In this document: positions 1 to 13,000 of the stretch, in pieces | Layout of the letters: each line of letters begins with the position of its first letter | Numbering within the stretch: the stretch's first letter is position 1 | Assembly: GCA_016801845.1 (NCBI GenBank) | Contig: CM028914.1 | Coordinates: forward strand, 18,799,272 to 18,863,271 | Reading direction: 5' to 3' | DNA: 64,000 nt | DNA from: Polydactylus sextarius | Taxonomy: Eukaryota > Chordata > Actinopteri > Polynemidae | Notes under the pieces: generated by a model | The model's database searches: none | The model's input: only the letters and a program-made list of their open reading frames with translations | What the model was told of the DNA's origin: nothing | Position numbers and translations under genes: made by a program

Positions 1-101
1 AACTTGTGCTTGGAGAGTGTCAGAAAACAAATGATATAACGCAGTAAATGTTTGACAGTCTGTCTTTAACGACACTTAACTGGAATTATGCTTGTCCTCA
101 C

Positions 102-204
102 CCATGATGTTATGCATGCAGAGGGGACAGGTGCGGTGCTGCAGCAGCCAGGGGTCCACACAGTCTTTATGAAACTCATGAGCACAGGAGATGATCCTTA
201 AATG
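102..204 (-). CDS. rnf43: rnf43 exon: second half of the RING-H2
   Basis: 103 bp, 34 codons plus one base. The acceptor reads TTCTAG|CATTTA and the donor G|GTGAGG. It supplies the remaining six zinc ligands in the order C-x-H-x2-H-x2-C then C-x2-C, within IISCAHEFH and CPLC, and the DPWL motif typical of active RING-H2 ligases. It is missing from simple ORF calls because it has no start codon. It continues in phase 1 into an exon left of the window. Confidence 0.94.
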
Positions 205-3200
205 CTAGAAGGATAATAACAGAAGGAGATAAAGTTATGGATAAATGACAGTTAAATAACCATCTAACAACACATAGTGCATGTTCACTCTGTCTCCTCT
301 TACCTGTCCATCCTGAAACTCCTCCAGGCAAATAGCACAAACAGGACTTGAGTTGGAGCTGCTGGCCGACCCCCAGGCCCCTCGGTGGCGCTGTGAGCCT
401 GAGCAGCCCTGAGAGTTGTAGGTTTTGGTCTCCAGTCGACTAATGGCCCGCATGGTCTGCTGATGGACAGAGTCCTGCATGTACAAGAAGGAAAACTTTT
501 TTTAAAAAATCTGAAAGATCTTCTGCTGAGCTGTGGATCCTAATCAGAGTTTGTTTTCTGCTTCTTGTGTCGTTGCTGTCACTCACCCAGGTTCTGTTAG
601 ACTTGCACTTGTAGCGGAAAGCAAAGATTAAGACGATAGTCAGAATGGCGAGGACGATGGTGAGCAGGATACCCACATCGTAATGAGGCTGACAAGGAAA
701 AAGAATAATAATATATATTCAGTACTTCACTGTACTTGTAAAGCTTAGTTTTCATATAAATCATATATTGACAGTGATCTTTGTAAAGGTCATGATGTCT
801 GTTAAAATCCGTGGGTCTACAAATGTCTCCCACCCTCTCCTCTTTGTGTCTGATGCATCTTAACATGATAAAATCTAACACAGACGTTTAAGTGGCTTCG
901 TGATATGAAACTTTCCCACAATTTCCTTTTTGTTTTGCTATTTCCCACAGTGGGGTTTCCTCTCCTTCCAGTCAGTAACAGGAAAGTCACATTGCATGAG
1001 AGCTCAATATAAATGTGCGTGTGTTTCAGTACTCACCCATCTAGATGGCTCCACCATGATCTCAATGCGAACTTTGGCCTCCTCATTCTTGTTGACCAAC
1101 CCCATGAGCTGCTCGGCATCCTCTGCCTCCACCAGCACGACCGGACGGGGAAGGGAGTCTGTTTCTCGCAGCTGTAAGTGTGTGACGCAAGAAAAAATAA
1201 CGTAAGTGTAAATATGACCATGTTCTGCATAAATGTGAGGCTGAATCTTAAGCTGTGTATACAAACTCACCTCAGCGGCAGCGTTGACATCATCACTGAC
1301 ATCAAAGATAACGGCTTGAGCTCCTTTATCCAGCGCCATGCGAGCCTGAAGGAGACAACACAGGACAAAGGTTAGATTGTTTAACTCATAATGGACAAAA
1401 ACAAACTGATACCAAACAGAAAACACTCCTCCTCAGGTTGGCTACACAGCGGACGGCTGATGAAAATTAGTGTTAGTGTCTTCAACCATCACTAGGTGGC
1501 AGTCACACCATGAGCCTCAGGCTTCACCACAAAGACCAAAGTACAGCTCATTCTACTTAGTGGAAAAGTGGCAGAAGAAAGTGTGAGTGAGAATTCCATG
1601 GCACAAATCTGTTTCCTTTCCTTCATGATGGACAGAGTGGCTGAATGAAACGGTGGATTATTATCAGACTGATGAAAAGAAAAGGGGGAAATGATGAATG
1701 AAAGAAAACAGGTGGAGCATCAGCTTATCATGCAAATAAGGAGCATTTTGTATTCAAACTAGGCTCAGAAAGTTCTATGTAGGTCTCCCCTTGTATTTGT
1801 GACATTATTTCACGGTGTGTCATGTTCATAAATTAATTGTACTGATCAGTAATAATACAGGCTCTACCTATGATACTGTCAGACAACAGCTGAATGCTGG
1901 ATTATTGCCTAATATAATTAAGAATCATACACAACCACAATGTGTTAGCAAACATTTATCTATTTACACAGTCAGCTGATGCTAAGAAACATTACAATTT
2001 ATCTGAATCCAGTTCTCAATATACAGTTTTAAATGGTCGCTTTATGAGCTACAACTTGTACTTATAAAACAAGTGATTGTATAAAACTAAAGTAAGGCAT
2101 AAATGACAACTACAGGTTAGTGGTAAAATGTTAAAACTTAGCAACATCTATTAAAGCTTTTCTAACATTAGTCATAAACTATTGTTCATACCAGACCAAG
2201 TGAAGCTGTAGCAGCCAAACTCCAGAGTGTATTAAACTGATAAGGGTTGAATTTCATATAAAACAGGATCATTATTTCATTCATTAGATCATTATTTGAT
2301 CTGTTTCGTCAGCAGAATTTATATATTTTGTCCCTTTAATGAGGCCAAAAATGAAAAAGGAACTAGAATTTAGTGAATATCTAATAATAAAACTGTCTCT
2401 GGCAGAGCTACTACAAAATGAAGGGCACTACTACAAGTGAGTGGTATCAGATTTTCCATTTAACTACCAAGCAAAACAGAAGTTATGTCATTATGAGAAT
2501 TTTTGTGTGTGTTGGCTGAGAGGATCAATTTCAAATCCACTGCTACAGACACTCCCCAACAGGAGCTGGCCAGTTTAGGTGTTTCTGCTTTTTGAACATT
2601 GTGTTTTGTGAAAAAAAAAAAAAAAAATGCTTTCACCAGCAACACCATAAGAAGGTGTGAAAACAAATAGCAGCCTTTTCATCAATATCTCATCACATGC
2701 TCTCAAGCGTCTGGCATCTGCCAGCGCTTAATAAGGAGGAGACACAAGTTTAAACACCTAATCACCCGGGTCAAACACAGCACTAAACAGTGTTTCGTAG
2801 CCCGGTGCTGGCAGCCCAGGGCAGGAGACATTTGCAAAAGAAATACAGGTAAAAACATCACTCAGTCAATCCATTAATCAACTTAATGAGAAACCTCCTT
2901 TTTGTAGAGTGGTGGCACTAAATTGGGATAACTTTTTACCACTTCAAAAAGAGAAAGTCAGTGCACGACAAGGAAGAAACAGACGTTTCCTTTGTATACA
3001 TAAAACATCAGAGGCTAACCCTCCGCTTCATTTATTTCCTCAATCAAAGTGAACTTGGAAATTACCATCTGCAATGTTCGTGTTTTTGTGTAGTTGTGAG
3101 TTTGTGACGTTTGCCCCACAGAACCACAGGTGGTATTCAAAAGGATGTCGTATCTGTGGTCGGCGAGAGGTCAAATAAAAAATTAACATATCTCCTGTGA

Positions 3201-6200
3201 TCTGGCTTCCAGCTCTCGTGCAGCAGCTTTTACTTTTTTTCTTTGGTTTCATCAGAACAGTAATTGTAGTACATGCATAGGCCCAAATGAGGTGTGGTCA
3301 CGTAGGAGAAAGAAGAAAAAAAAAAGAAGCTGGATCTCTGACATGTGGGAATTTGCTTTACCTGGGGTTCAAAAGTTTCTCTAGGCAGCACTGTGCCCAT
3401 ACGTCCTCTAATCGTGGTAACAAATGCAGGAAAGCTCGCTCTTGTGGTCCAAAAAACACACACACACACACACACACATACATACAGAACCAGTGAAGTT
3501 TCAAATAACCTCCTACAGCTCAGACTAACAACGGCCAGTTCAGGAATATATCATACTATATTCCTCAGATGACTGCTGCTGTGGTCTTATTATATCACAG
3601 TATTACTAGTTGTGGCACCACAGTGTGGTCACCAGGACATACGCCTGCTCTGAGCCACAGACCCGGAAGAGGCCTGAGAGATCTCATTACATGATTAATA
3701 GGAGATATATTTAACCTTTAATGCTGCAATGAAAAGTGCACATCTGACGCTAACAAGACAGCTAAAAGGACGTCCAGCTCGAGTGTTTCAACATCTCCAG
3801 GTTTGTTATGGTCGGAATTGAAACAGACATGGCTGTGGTTAGGTAAACACCCACCCTCATGAGGCGCAACTTGACACATGTGATTAAACAATATTTGGCA
3901 TTTGAGTAAAAACAACTGCGGCATCAGAAATGACTGTGGTTTACAAAGTCATGCAGAGAAGATGTCATCATTGAAAAACTAACAAACAATACAATACAAT
4001 ACCGCAGTGGGACTGACGCTACTTTTAAACAGCAGCCTTTTGAGGGGAGGGCGTGGGCACAATGAGGGAGATGGACGGCCTGCTGGAGGAGCAGCGGCAG
4101 CGGCGGTGGAGGAGGAGGAGGAGGCAGCAGGTCGTGTGGAGCTCACTGGCAAAAGCACAAACACACCTGAGAGCGCCAAGCTAAAGTCTCTCACACACAA
4201 ACACACACAGGTATGCATTCATCTCAACTCACAAAACCCATAACTTACTGGCTTATCTGGGTTTTCCATCATTCATTCAGCTATGGTGGCCAACCATGAC
4301 TGAAAAATGTAAATACAGTATCAAAAAAATCATGGTCTAGTCAAACTGTGGAGCTTCGCCTACAGGCGGCAGACATTTTAACTCCATACTTATAATATTA
4401 ACAATGGCTCTATTCTATTTAAATGTCCCAGTAAGCCATAATAGTGTGACAGTGAGTCGGTGTGCACACACAACACAACACAAGGACCCTGACAGTAAAG
4501 CAGCTAAATGGAATGAAGCCATCATTCATTTTATTATTCACACCTGCGCCACAGTGTCTAAAAGCCACAGTGTCTAAAAGCCACAGTGTCTAAAAGCCAC
4601 CGTGTGTTGAAATCACCAGTAACTGAGATGCTGTGAACAGGTATAAGTAAATAAATAAATGTACTCAAGAGTGATACTGTAGATAAAACTGTAGATAAAA
4701 TTTAACAAACAGGAAAAGGGATGTTTTTAAAAAGTATTAAGTTCTTGAAAAAAAAAAAGTTCCCTCAAGTGGAGGAAGTCAGTATGTATACTGACTGCTT
4801 AATGTAGAATAATAACTAACACTGTAAATCACAGCTTGCAGCCTGTTTCCTCCCAAAAGTTGCTCAATAGGTCATATTGAACTGTGTAACAACAGAACAT
4901 TTACTTCCCAAGCTAATAAATGATTAAATACGTTTCCAGATTGCTGCCTCCTTATCTCCTGTTTACTTCACATCTAGTTCTGTTGTTACTGCTTATACTC
5001 CCCTGGTACGTACAAAATTATAGGGTGAAATGGGAAGATATTTATACTATACTACTATTCATAACAGGTCATAAGCTATAGGGTTGCTGTTAATTTACAC
5101 TTCATTAGGTTACTTTTCCACGATCCGATCAGTGTCCCTGCTCACCCACTTTCTGTAAATACGAGCTGAGGACACTGAGGTTGACTTCACTTATTCTTCA
5201 CCAGATTTCACCAATAGTATCTCATGTTTCTACAAGTCTTTGCCATCAGATTAATTAAAAAGATCATACAATCACATAAATTTTAGAAATATTGGCTATT
5301 AGTTGTAACACATGCAGCTGCAATCAGTGTTTGCTCCACCTTTCTACAGGCAGCACGTACAGCTATCTCCAGTATCAGCCACAGATCATGTTGCGTAAAC
5401 TGCAGCCTGTGATCTGCTCTCTCCAGCAGTGGGTGGCCTGTTCGGGGCCAGCCAGCACTGTTAGTTTACATCCATGGTGAAGTGCAGTGTGTGATCCAGT
5501 CTTGGCAACACAGTGTGTTCTGTTCAGACTGGGCAGAAATCAAACTACACTGCTGTCATGTCTTTATTTCCATCTCCTGACAAGACGGCTCTGCCTGTTA
5601 ATGTCTCAGTGTTTGTCCTGGGTTTAATGTGGTGCGGATGGCACGGCTGGGCCAGCGGGCCGACTACCTTCATCTGTGGCCATGATCCGAAGTGACAGAG
5701 AGAGAGAGAGAGTGAGAGAGAAACAGCCCCGGCCAATAATGAGAATATTACACAAACATGCACACATGCGTACTGCCATGAAGAAACATCTGCTGTGTTA
5801 GTTGAACAGCTCGCGTCATAACCTTTGATCTTTACAACCATATTAAACAGAAACATTTTTCACATATAGCAAGAAAATACTCAAGATTATTCACTGGTCC
5901 TAGAAGAAGAAACAAGACAGAGCAAGTTTTCCTTGAAATTTGAACTGGAAACAAATAAATGGAAGCACTCTCTATGTCTCTAATGTATTATTAACACCTT
6001 CATGAGACATTATGATATTTTTCTAAGGCTTTATAAAACTGAAAAACATATTATACATGGTGGACATAAGGTACAATATAAGTGACACATAAGTGACAAT
6101 AAAAATATATATATTTTTTTTAACTGTCTGTAGTGCTTTGGCAGCTGTTTGTTTTAATTAAAATGTATAACTGTGTGTTTTAGAGAAGAAAAATGCGACT

Positions 6201-9200
6201 AAGCTTTGATAATAATTGTGATTTCTTTTGTCTAATATTTTACTTGAAGTAAATACTGCATAATTCTCATCATAATTATGGATAGTACCACACAACTAAT
6301 GCTATTAACTTCATCTTTAAGCTTTATCTTCCCTCGGTATCTTCAAGACTTCTGAAAATATCTTCTCTTTTAACTCTTCCAACACTCACATATCTAATTA
6401 GGAGTTAATCTGCACTGGAGCATCTCTGATTATTCCTCAGCGTCTCCTACTGCACTGAAGCTTTATGTTGCTTTGGATAAAAGCATCTGCCAAAGAAATA
6501 AATGTATTGTAATATTATTCCATCTGAGAAACTCAGAATACATCATCTGTTTTGATATGTTAGAACATGTGAATATCTTATAACCCAGGAACACTCTGAA
6601 CGCTGAACTTAAACTACACTATGCCCACCACTTATAACTTATAAAGCCATGCATGATTATAGAGATTTTATAAAATCGTGTAAAAGCATTACAATGTCTC
6701 ATGGCTGTGTCCATAATGTATGGCCTTCATAGAAAGTGTTATTCAATATTTTTCAGTTTTTCCTATTCCTATTTTACACTAATGACTAAATAACTATGTT
6801 ATGTCAGAGGTTTTCAGCAATGTAAACAGCAAGTAAGACATGTCAATCTCAACTCCAGCTAATTAGTGAGCATGGTTGTCATTATTTTTAAAATCTTTAT
6901 TACAGTTAATTACATGCCGTCACGCACTCAGAAGCACAGAAACTTTCCTAGCGCTGTGATAGCCCTTTAACCCTCTTAAAACATGGTACTGGAGGCTATT
7001 TAACTGTGTCTAACTCTGTCATACTTGTGGGGACCCGGTTGGTCTGTTTTCCCAGCGTGACTATCCACATCATTCAGTGCATGACTAAATTATAGCATGG
7101 AATAATACATGTGTGGGAATAAGGAGTGAGAGTGAAAGAGGTAAAGAAAAAAAGGCGAGCGCTGTGGTGCTGCTGCTGCATTAAAGCGCCTAATGACAGA
7201 GTACAGAGCTCTGGGCCTACAGGTCTGAGGCCGAGACTCTGCTCTGTCATTTCTCCTGACCGGCCTGGCACACTGGAACCATTACTGAGGCACTGGGACA
7301 CACCGCATGGCTAAATGAGGAGCAGACGGGGCGGGGGCTGGTGACAATGACTTGGGAGGAGGAGAGGGGGGCACATAACAGCAGATACCAGTTTGGAGAT
7401 TTGCCCACTGGTCAGTCTAATGTCAGCGTGCTAACATGCTCACAGCGATGATGCTAACATGCTGATGTTTAGGAGGTGATGTTCACTGTCTTAGTTCATT
7501 GCGTTAGCATCATAACATCTGATGATTAACGCTACAGATAAAGCACCGCTGAGGCTGATGGAAATGTCATCAGTTTTTCATTAGCTCATTGGAAAGTTAT
7601 TAAATCTCAACTGAGCACGACGTGACTGTCTGCACCTAATTTAACAACAACTTGTTGCGACATCACAAAAAACTGCATAACAGTTTTTTTCAGTTGCTTC
7701 TTCTTCTTTTCTCAAATGTTTTTATATTAAATTACATTAATATTGATCACACTGACTAAAACCAAAATGGACTTGTTGGAATCACACCAGTTCCCTATCT
7801 ACAGTATTTTATTTTTAAAAAGAGAAAAAAAAGAAAAGAAAAAAGAGAGTCTATTATGGGCTGACCAAAACAACACTGAAAAGACTGCAAGCTCTCGACC
7901 ACTTTGTTCTAATTTGCTAATACAGTTAGTTTTCACAGTTTGAGGTTGAGATAACTACATAAAAGGAACTGGAATGTTATTGTGGCTGAAGTTACTTTGT
8001 GTACATGTAAGCATGGATGAAGTCAGTCATATAAAAACAACGTAAACTCCAACATTGAATAAATATAGAGAAGTTATGGTAACTAATTCTAAAAATAATC
8101 ATAAGTGATTTTTGATCCTTGCAAACCTGGCGTTAGACAGACAACATCACAAATATGTGTAATTAATGTATATTCAACTCAGCAGCCCATAAAATTAATT
8201 AAATTAATAAAACATTAAAGGTGACAGAGAATGGTTGAACAGGGTTTTAAAGCCTCAGAAGTTTCCTAAAAACCTCTCAGAAAGATATTTCACAGTGGAG
8301 GATTTTAAACGCTTCGTTTTGCATCTATTTGGCATCTTTTCAGGCTTAACTGGCAACCTCATTAAGAAATTTAAGCACTTGACACTAATTGGCTCCTTCA
8401 CTGACACTCAAATGAATGTAACTTCTCCAGCTTCAGAACACAGACAGACTGTCTTATTACAGCTAATCACCTTTGAAGGGGATGGAGTCAGAGTGGGGGG
8501 GCAGTGAGATACATTTTTATGTCACAACCGTTTTTGAAATTGACCCATTTTCTAGCGACATTTCTAAAAGAGGAATTTCTATGAAAATAGAAATTAGAGT
8601 TATTTAGAATAGAAATCAGAGTTTCTACCACTTTTCACATGTTCCTGAATGTGGGTGGAACCGTTCTTCAACAAAGACGAGGTGAAAACACTTTTTGATT
8701 CTCTGTCACCTTTAAGATAATAACAGAGGACACATGGATGTTTTTAATATCAATTTGAAACATTTTAACCAAATCTTTTGTTATACTTAAATATATTGTT
8801 TCATGTTGATTCCTAATAAACTGGTACCTTCTTGATGTGGATCATCACAGGTTTGTTGCCCTCAAGGGCCATTTTCAGACGTAGTGAAAGTGACTGTATT
8901 TCTTCTACTCTTGCCAAGTGTACTTATATAAATGTTGACATAGTTTGGTAAATTACATCAAAAATAACCAAAACTACACAGCCCTGCTTTAAATATTGTT
9001 TCCATATCTTTGAGGCTGTATAATTAAGTCTAATTGTGTGTGAATAATTGCTGTATGTGTGTGTTCTGTGTGATTGCTGGGTGCCTGCCACTGGCTGAGC
9101 GACAGTTAAGTTGGTTGTAGGAGGGAAGGGTGTGGCACTGCTGGGTATCCATTACTCACAGTGACACTTTGATGTGGGGCCGCTGGAGAGGGGGGGTGCA

Positions 9201-9997
9201 AGTACTGAATGAAGACGAGGGGAGGCAGTGGAGGGGAAGCAAGTCAGGGCAGGTGAGCAGATTCTACGCTCTCAGGAAAAGTATTGAGCCTAAGGGGGTG
9301 GGCCTGAATCACTCACTCCTCCCTCTCCTCTTCAGAACCTGGGCTTGGCCACCTTTCTCATGCAGAGGAGAGAGACATACTGGAAAAAGTTATGAACCTG
9401 ATCTGCCTGTCTGGAGGTAAGAGAGGTCATTTAGAGAACTTACCCACCCCTCCCTCCCTTCTCTCTGTCTCTCTGCACTTCCCTTGTCTCTCGCCCCCCT
9501 CTCGTTAGCAGTCACTGGCTGCACCGTGACACACATTTGAAATGCAAAGCACAAGTTGACAGAGAAAGACCAATGCCATCTGATACACTATCGTTTGCTA
9601 AACACATCCTCGAAACATCAAAGAGCCGGGCAGCGTGCGCCTGTAGCCCGGGGGCAGATGACACTGATGTGTCCGCCAGTGACAGCCGTGATGATGGAGC
9701 TGAGAGGCCCGACTCCATCACACACACACGCCAACATCTGACCTTTCATATCACTCTTTAAAGCTTGCCAGTGCCTGGGCACTTGCACTGTTAACAGCCA
9801 GTAAACATGTCAAGAAGAAGAAAAGAGTAAACAAGACTTAGACAGAAAAGAAAAGTCTGGCTGGCAGAGAGGAAAAGAAACAATGTATATGTCTGTATCC
9901 TAAAAGCTAGTTAGCTTAGCTTCACTTTTCCTAACATGTTAAACTAATCCATTTAACCCTGCTGAAGAGTGGTTTTACACATAAGCGCCCTTAGCCA

Positions 9998-10094
<97 letters not shown>

Positions 10095-13000
10095 ACACAG
10101 AATAATCAGGAGGCAGTGGTGACATCATTGTCTGATCATCAGTAGAAAACCAGGTCACCATGTTTAACTATCTTTAGAACTCCAAGGTGTACTATTTTGC
10201 ATTAATTTATGGTAAATTATAGTAATGTTATGCACATGTAACCTCTCACATACTGAACTTCAGTTTGATGTTGTTGTGAGATATTGCCATTGTGAGACAC
10301 ACATCAAGCTGATGAACTAGTTCCCACAACCACAGACCTGGTTTGTCTCCAGAAATAATAAATCTAACATCAGTGTCACAGTTTCACTTTTATTTAAGAG
10401 GCATAGGATTATGAAAGTGAAAAGTTGTGTATTTCTGATAGTGCCACAGTGCCATCGCTAACCACAGCTACATTGAATCATCACTATAATTAACTGAAGC
10501 TGTGTAAGCATATGAAATTGTCCTAAAATTAATTACAATGGTAAGTATCACGATATACTTTAATTATGGCAACACTTGACTTTAATAAGTATAATCAAGT
10601 GAACCACCTGGGACAGACGGCTGGGAGAGAAATGTAAAGAGGGAGAGTTAGATCACCGGCTGTACGGACACCTCTGATCTGGTGGGGAACACAAACATAC
10701 CGAACCCCACCTCTAACGTTTTCTTCCCACTTCTCCAAACATCTAGAGGGCCTTTAGAAAACCTCAGCTGTGAAAGTTGCCACATAAGAAATCCCACAGA
10801 GGAGCCACTATCTCTTTATTGTTTGTATTGCACTCAATCAAGAAATTCAGGTCGGAATAATCCTCCTTTGAGTGGAAAACGACACCCTTTTTGTAGGCTC
10901 GGTATCAGTATGTTGATAAATTCCTACAAGACTGATGAGACTATAAGTTGAGGTGGAGAAAGTGATTAAGGATAATTTTTCTCAGTTTGCAGCAAGCAGA
11001 GGATTTTTTCTCTCACCAACGGGCGGCAACGCAGAGACTCAGGGGAAACCAATTAGAGGGCCTTTCCCGGCCTTTTAAGAGGCAGATAATGTTCTTGTTT
11101 TCATAAAGCATCCTGTTATTTAATCAGGCCTGTAAGTGAGAGCCTGACACCCCTCCTATAGTGTAGAGTAGCCTCCCTCCTCTCCCCCCTTCCCTCCTTA
11201 CCCTCCCTCCCTCCCATCATTCCTGCCCTGAGCCCTCCATCTCATTCAACAGCTCTTGTAAGCCTCCAGGAATTCATTCTTGGAACAGGCCGTGCAGTAA
11301 GCCATGTCTTTCTGCAGAGCAAACACACATATACACACATATACACACATGCACAAGCAGCACGGTGACAACTGAAGACACACGGTGCCTGTAAATGAGG
11401 GAAACCTAAACACGAATAAAGTTTAAAAGACTTGATTTCCAATCAGGAACAGGACCACACACCGCCTCCTGTTTGTCATTTCCACCAGGACACAGCTACT
11501 GTGAATCAACGCAAATCACATTTCACTCAAGTTAGTGGGATATTTGCTTATGGAAATAAAACCTACCACATCACATCTTCAACATTTACGACAGCCATTT
11601 ACATGCAGAGAAAAAAAAACAGATTTTAGAGGTTTAAACCTCAAGAGGTTCGACTTCCACAGTAAATATTGGTGCAGATGTGTTTTTATTTCCTTAATTC
11701 AAATGACTGAAGAACCATACATATGCTTATCTGTGATAAAATGAAGAGTTTGAAACAAAATCTTGCAAAGTGACTTTAATACTCAAGTTAACTCTAAGTA
11801 AATCAAAATTCTAAATAAATACAGCACATGCATGTGGTCACATTTAAGCACTGTTGTGTATATTATTGTTAAGGTCTTTTGGCGTGCATTGCCTCTGCTT
11901 ATTTGTATATGCAAATACAGTCTTAGAGACAAATGTCCAGTTAAACATAGCGTAACAGTAAACACACACCTCACCATTGTATCATACTAGCGTGCTAATG
12001 TGTGCTACGTTTGCACATTTCCTGTTCGGAAACTGAAATATCCAAGAAATGAAGATTAAATTGTGACCTGGTGATGGTGTGAGAGAAAAGTTCAGCAACC
12101 AAATTCACAACTTGTGGGAATTTCACAGCAATCCATCCAAATGAAGGCTTAAAAATGTGTTACAAATTTGGTTCACATTCATGTCTGTCATCGCCTTCAC
12201 CCAAACATATTCACAACACGAGGATCTAATATCTGATGTTTACTCACAACTACAAACAGTTTAGTAGATGAAGCAGAGCAGCTCTCATCTAAAGTTCAGC
12301 CTCAGCGTTTAACTTTTTGGATTTTGTTTTAATTCTAAAATACCATTCATATAAAATGTGGGTCAATATGAAAAAACCAAAAACAGTAATGACAAAATAC
12401 CAAATTAACCATGCTTGATAGCTGCTGGGCATTTCGCCCATAGACATCTAAAGCATGGGGTAAATGCCTCAGCAAGTCTAAATAGTCTCATTGTATCCTG
12501 GTGAATTACAAACTGTAGAGGCACACTGTCTGCCCTGTGAATCTGTTTTGTCAAACCCCTGTTAAAAGCCAGAGAGGGGGCACCTGGCACTAACCTAACT
12601 GAGTCAGAGTTAAACAGGTTCAAACTGCAGAGGAAAAACAAGAACACCCTCCCTCCGCCTGCAGTGTCGGACTCACAAGACCTGTTTGCTGGTTTGCTTT
12701 AAACTCTGGGAGATGCTTAGTGCTCACTTGCTTGCCTGGGGAAGTAGTTATTGGTAACACAAACCTGTCTACTTTCCACTTCACTTTCAGTAGCGTGCCC
12801 ATGCCCAAGCTTGAGGCGAGCCAGAAAAAAAGTAAAAGAGACAGAGACGAAGACAGAAAGAAAGAAAGAAAGAATGAAAGAAAGAATGAAAGAAAGAAAG
12901 AAAGAAAAGGGTAAGACAGAGAGAAAGTGAGACAGTGGAGGGTAAAGGGACACATGGGGGAAAATGTCTTTTTTATGGGAATGTTTCACTTAATCTCATA

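Noticed and set aside
1..1345. ZNRF3 as the identity of the minus-strand gene
   Set aside because: ZNRF3 has different PA and membrane-proximal sequences (for example a DMGIFLAFF-type start to the helix and CLEKYIDGE in the RING). ARMA, VRIEI, the DVGIL helix start and the RING ending favour RNF43.
12620..12989. ORFs rich in F/L/S or K/E/R
   Set aside because: Produced by the AAAG/AATG tetranucleotide repeat.
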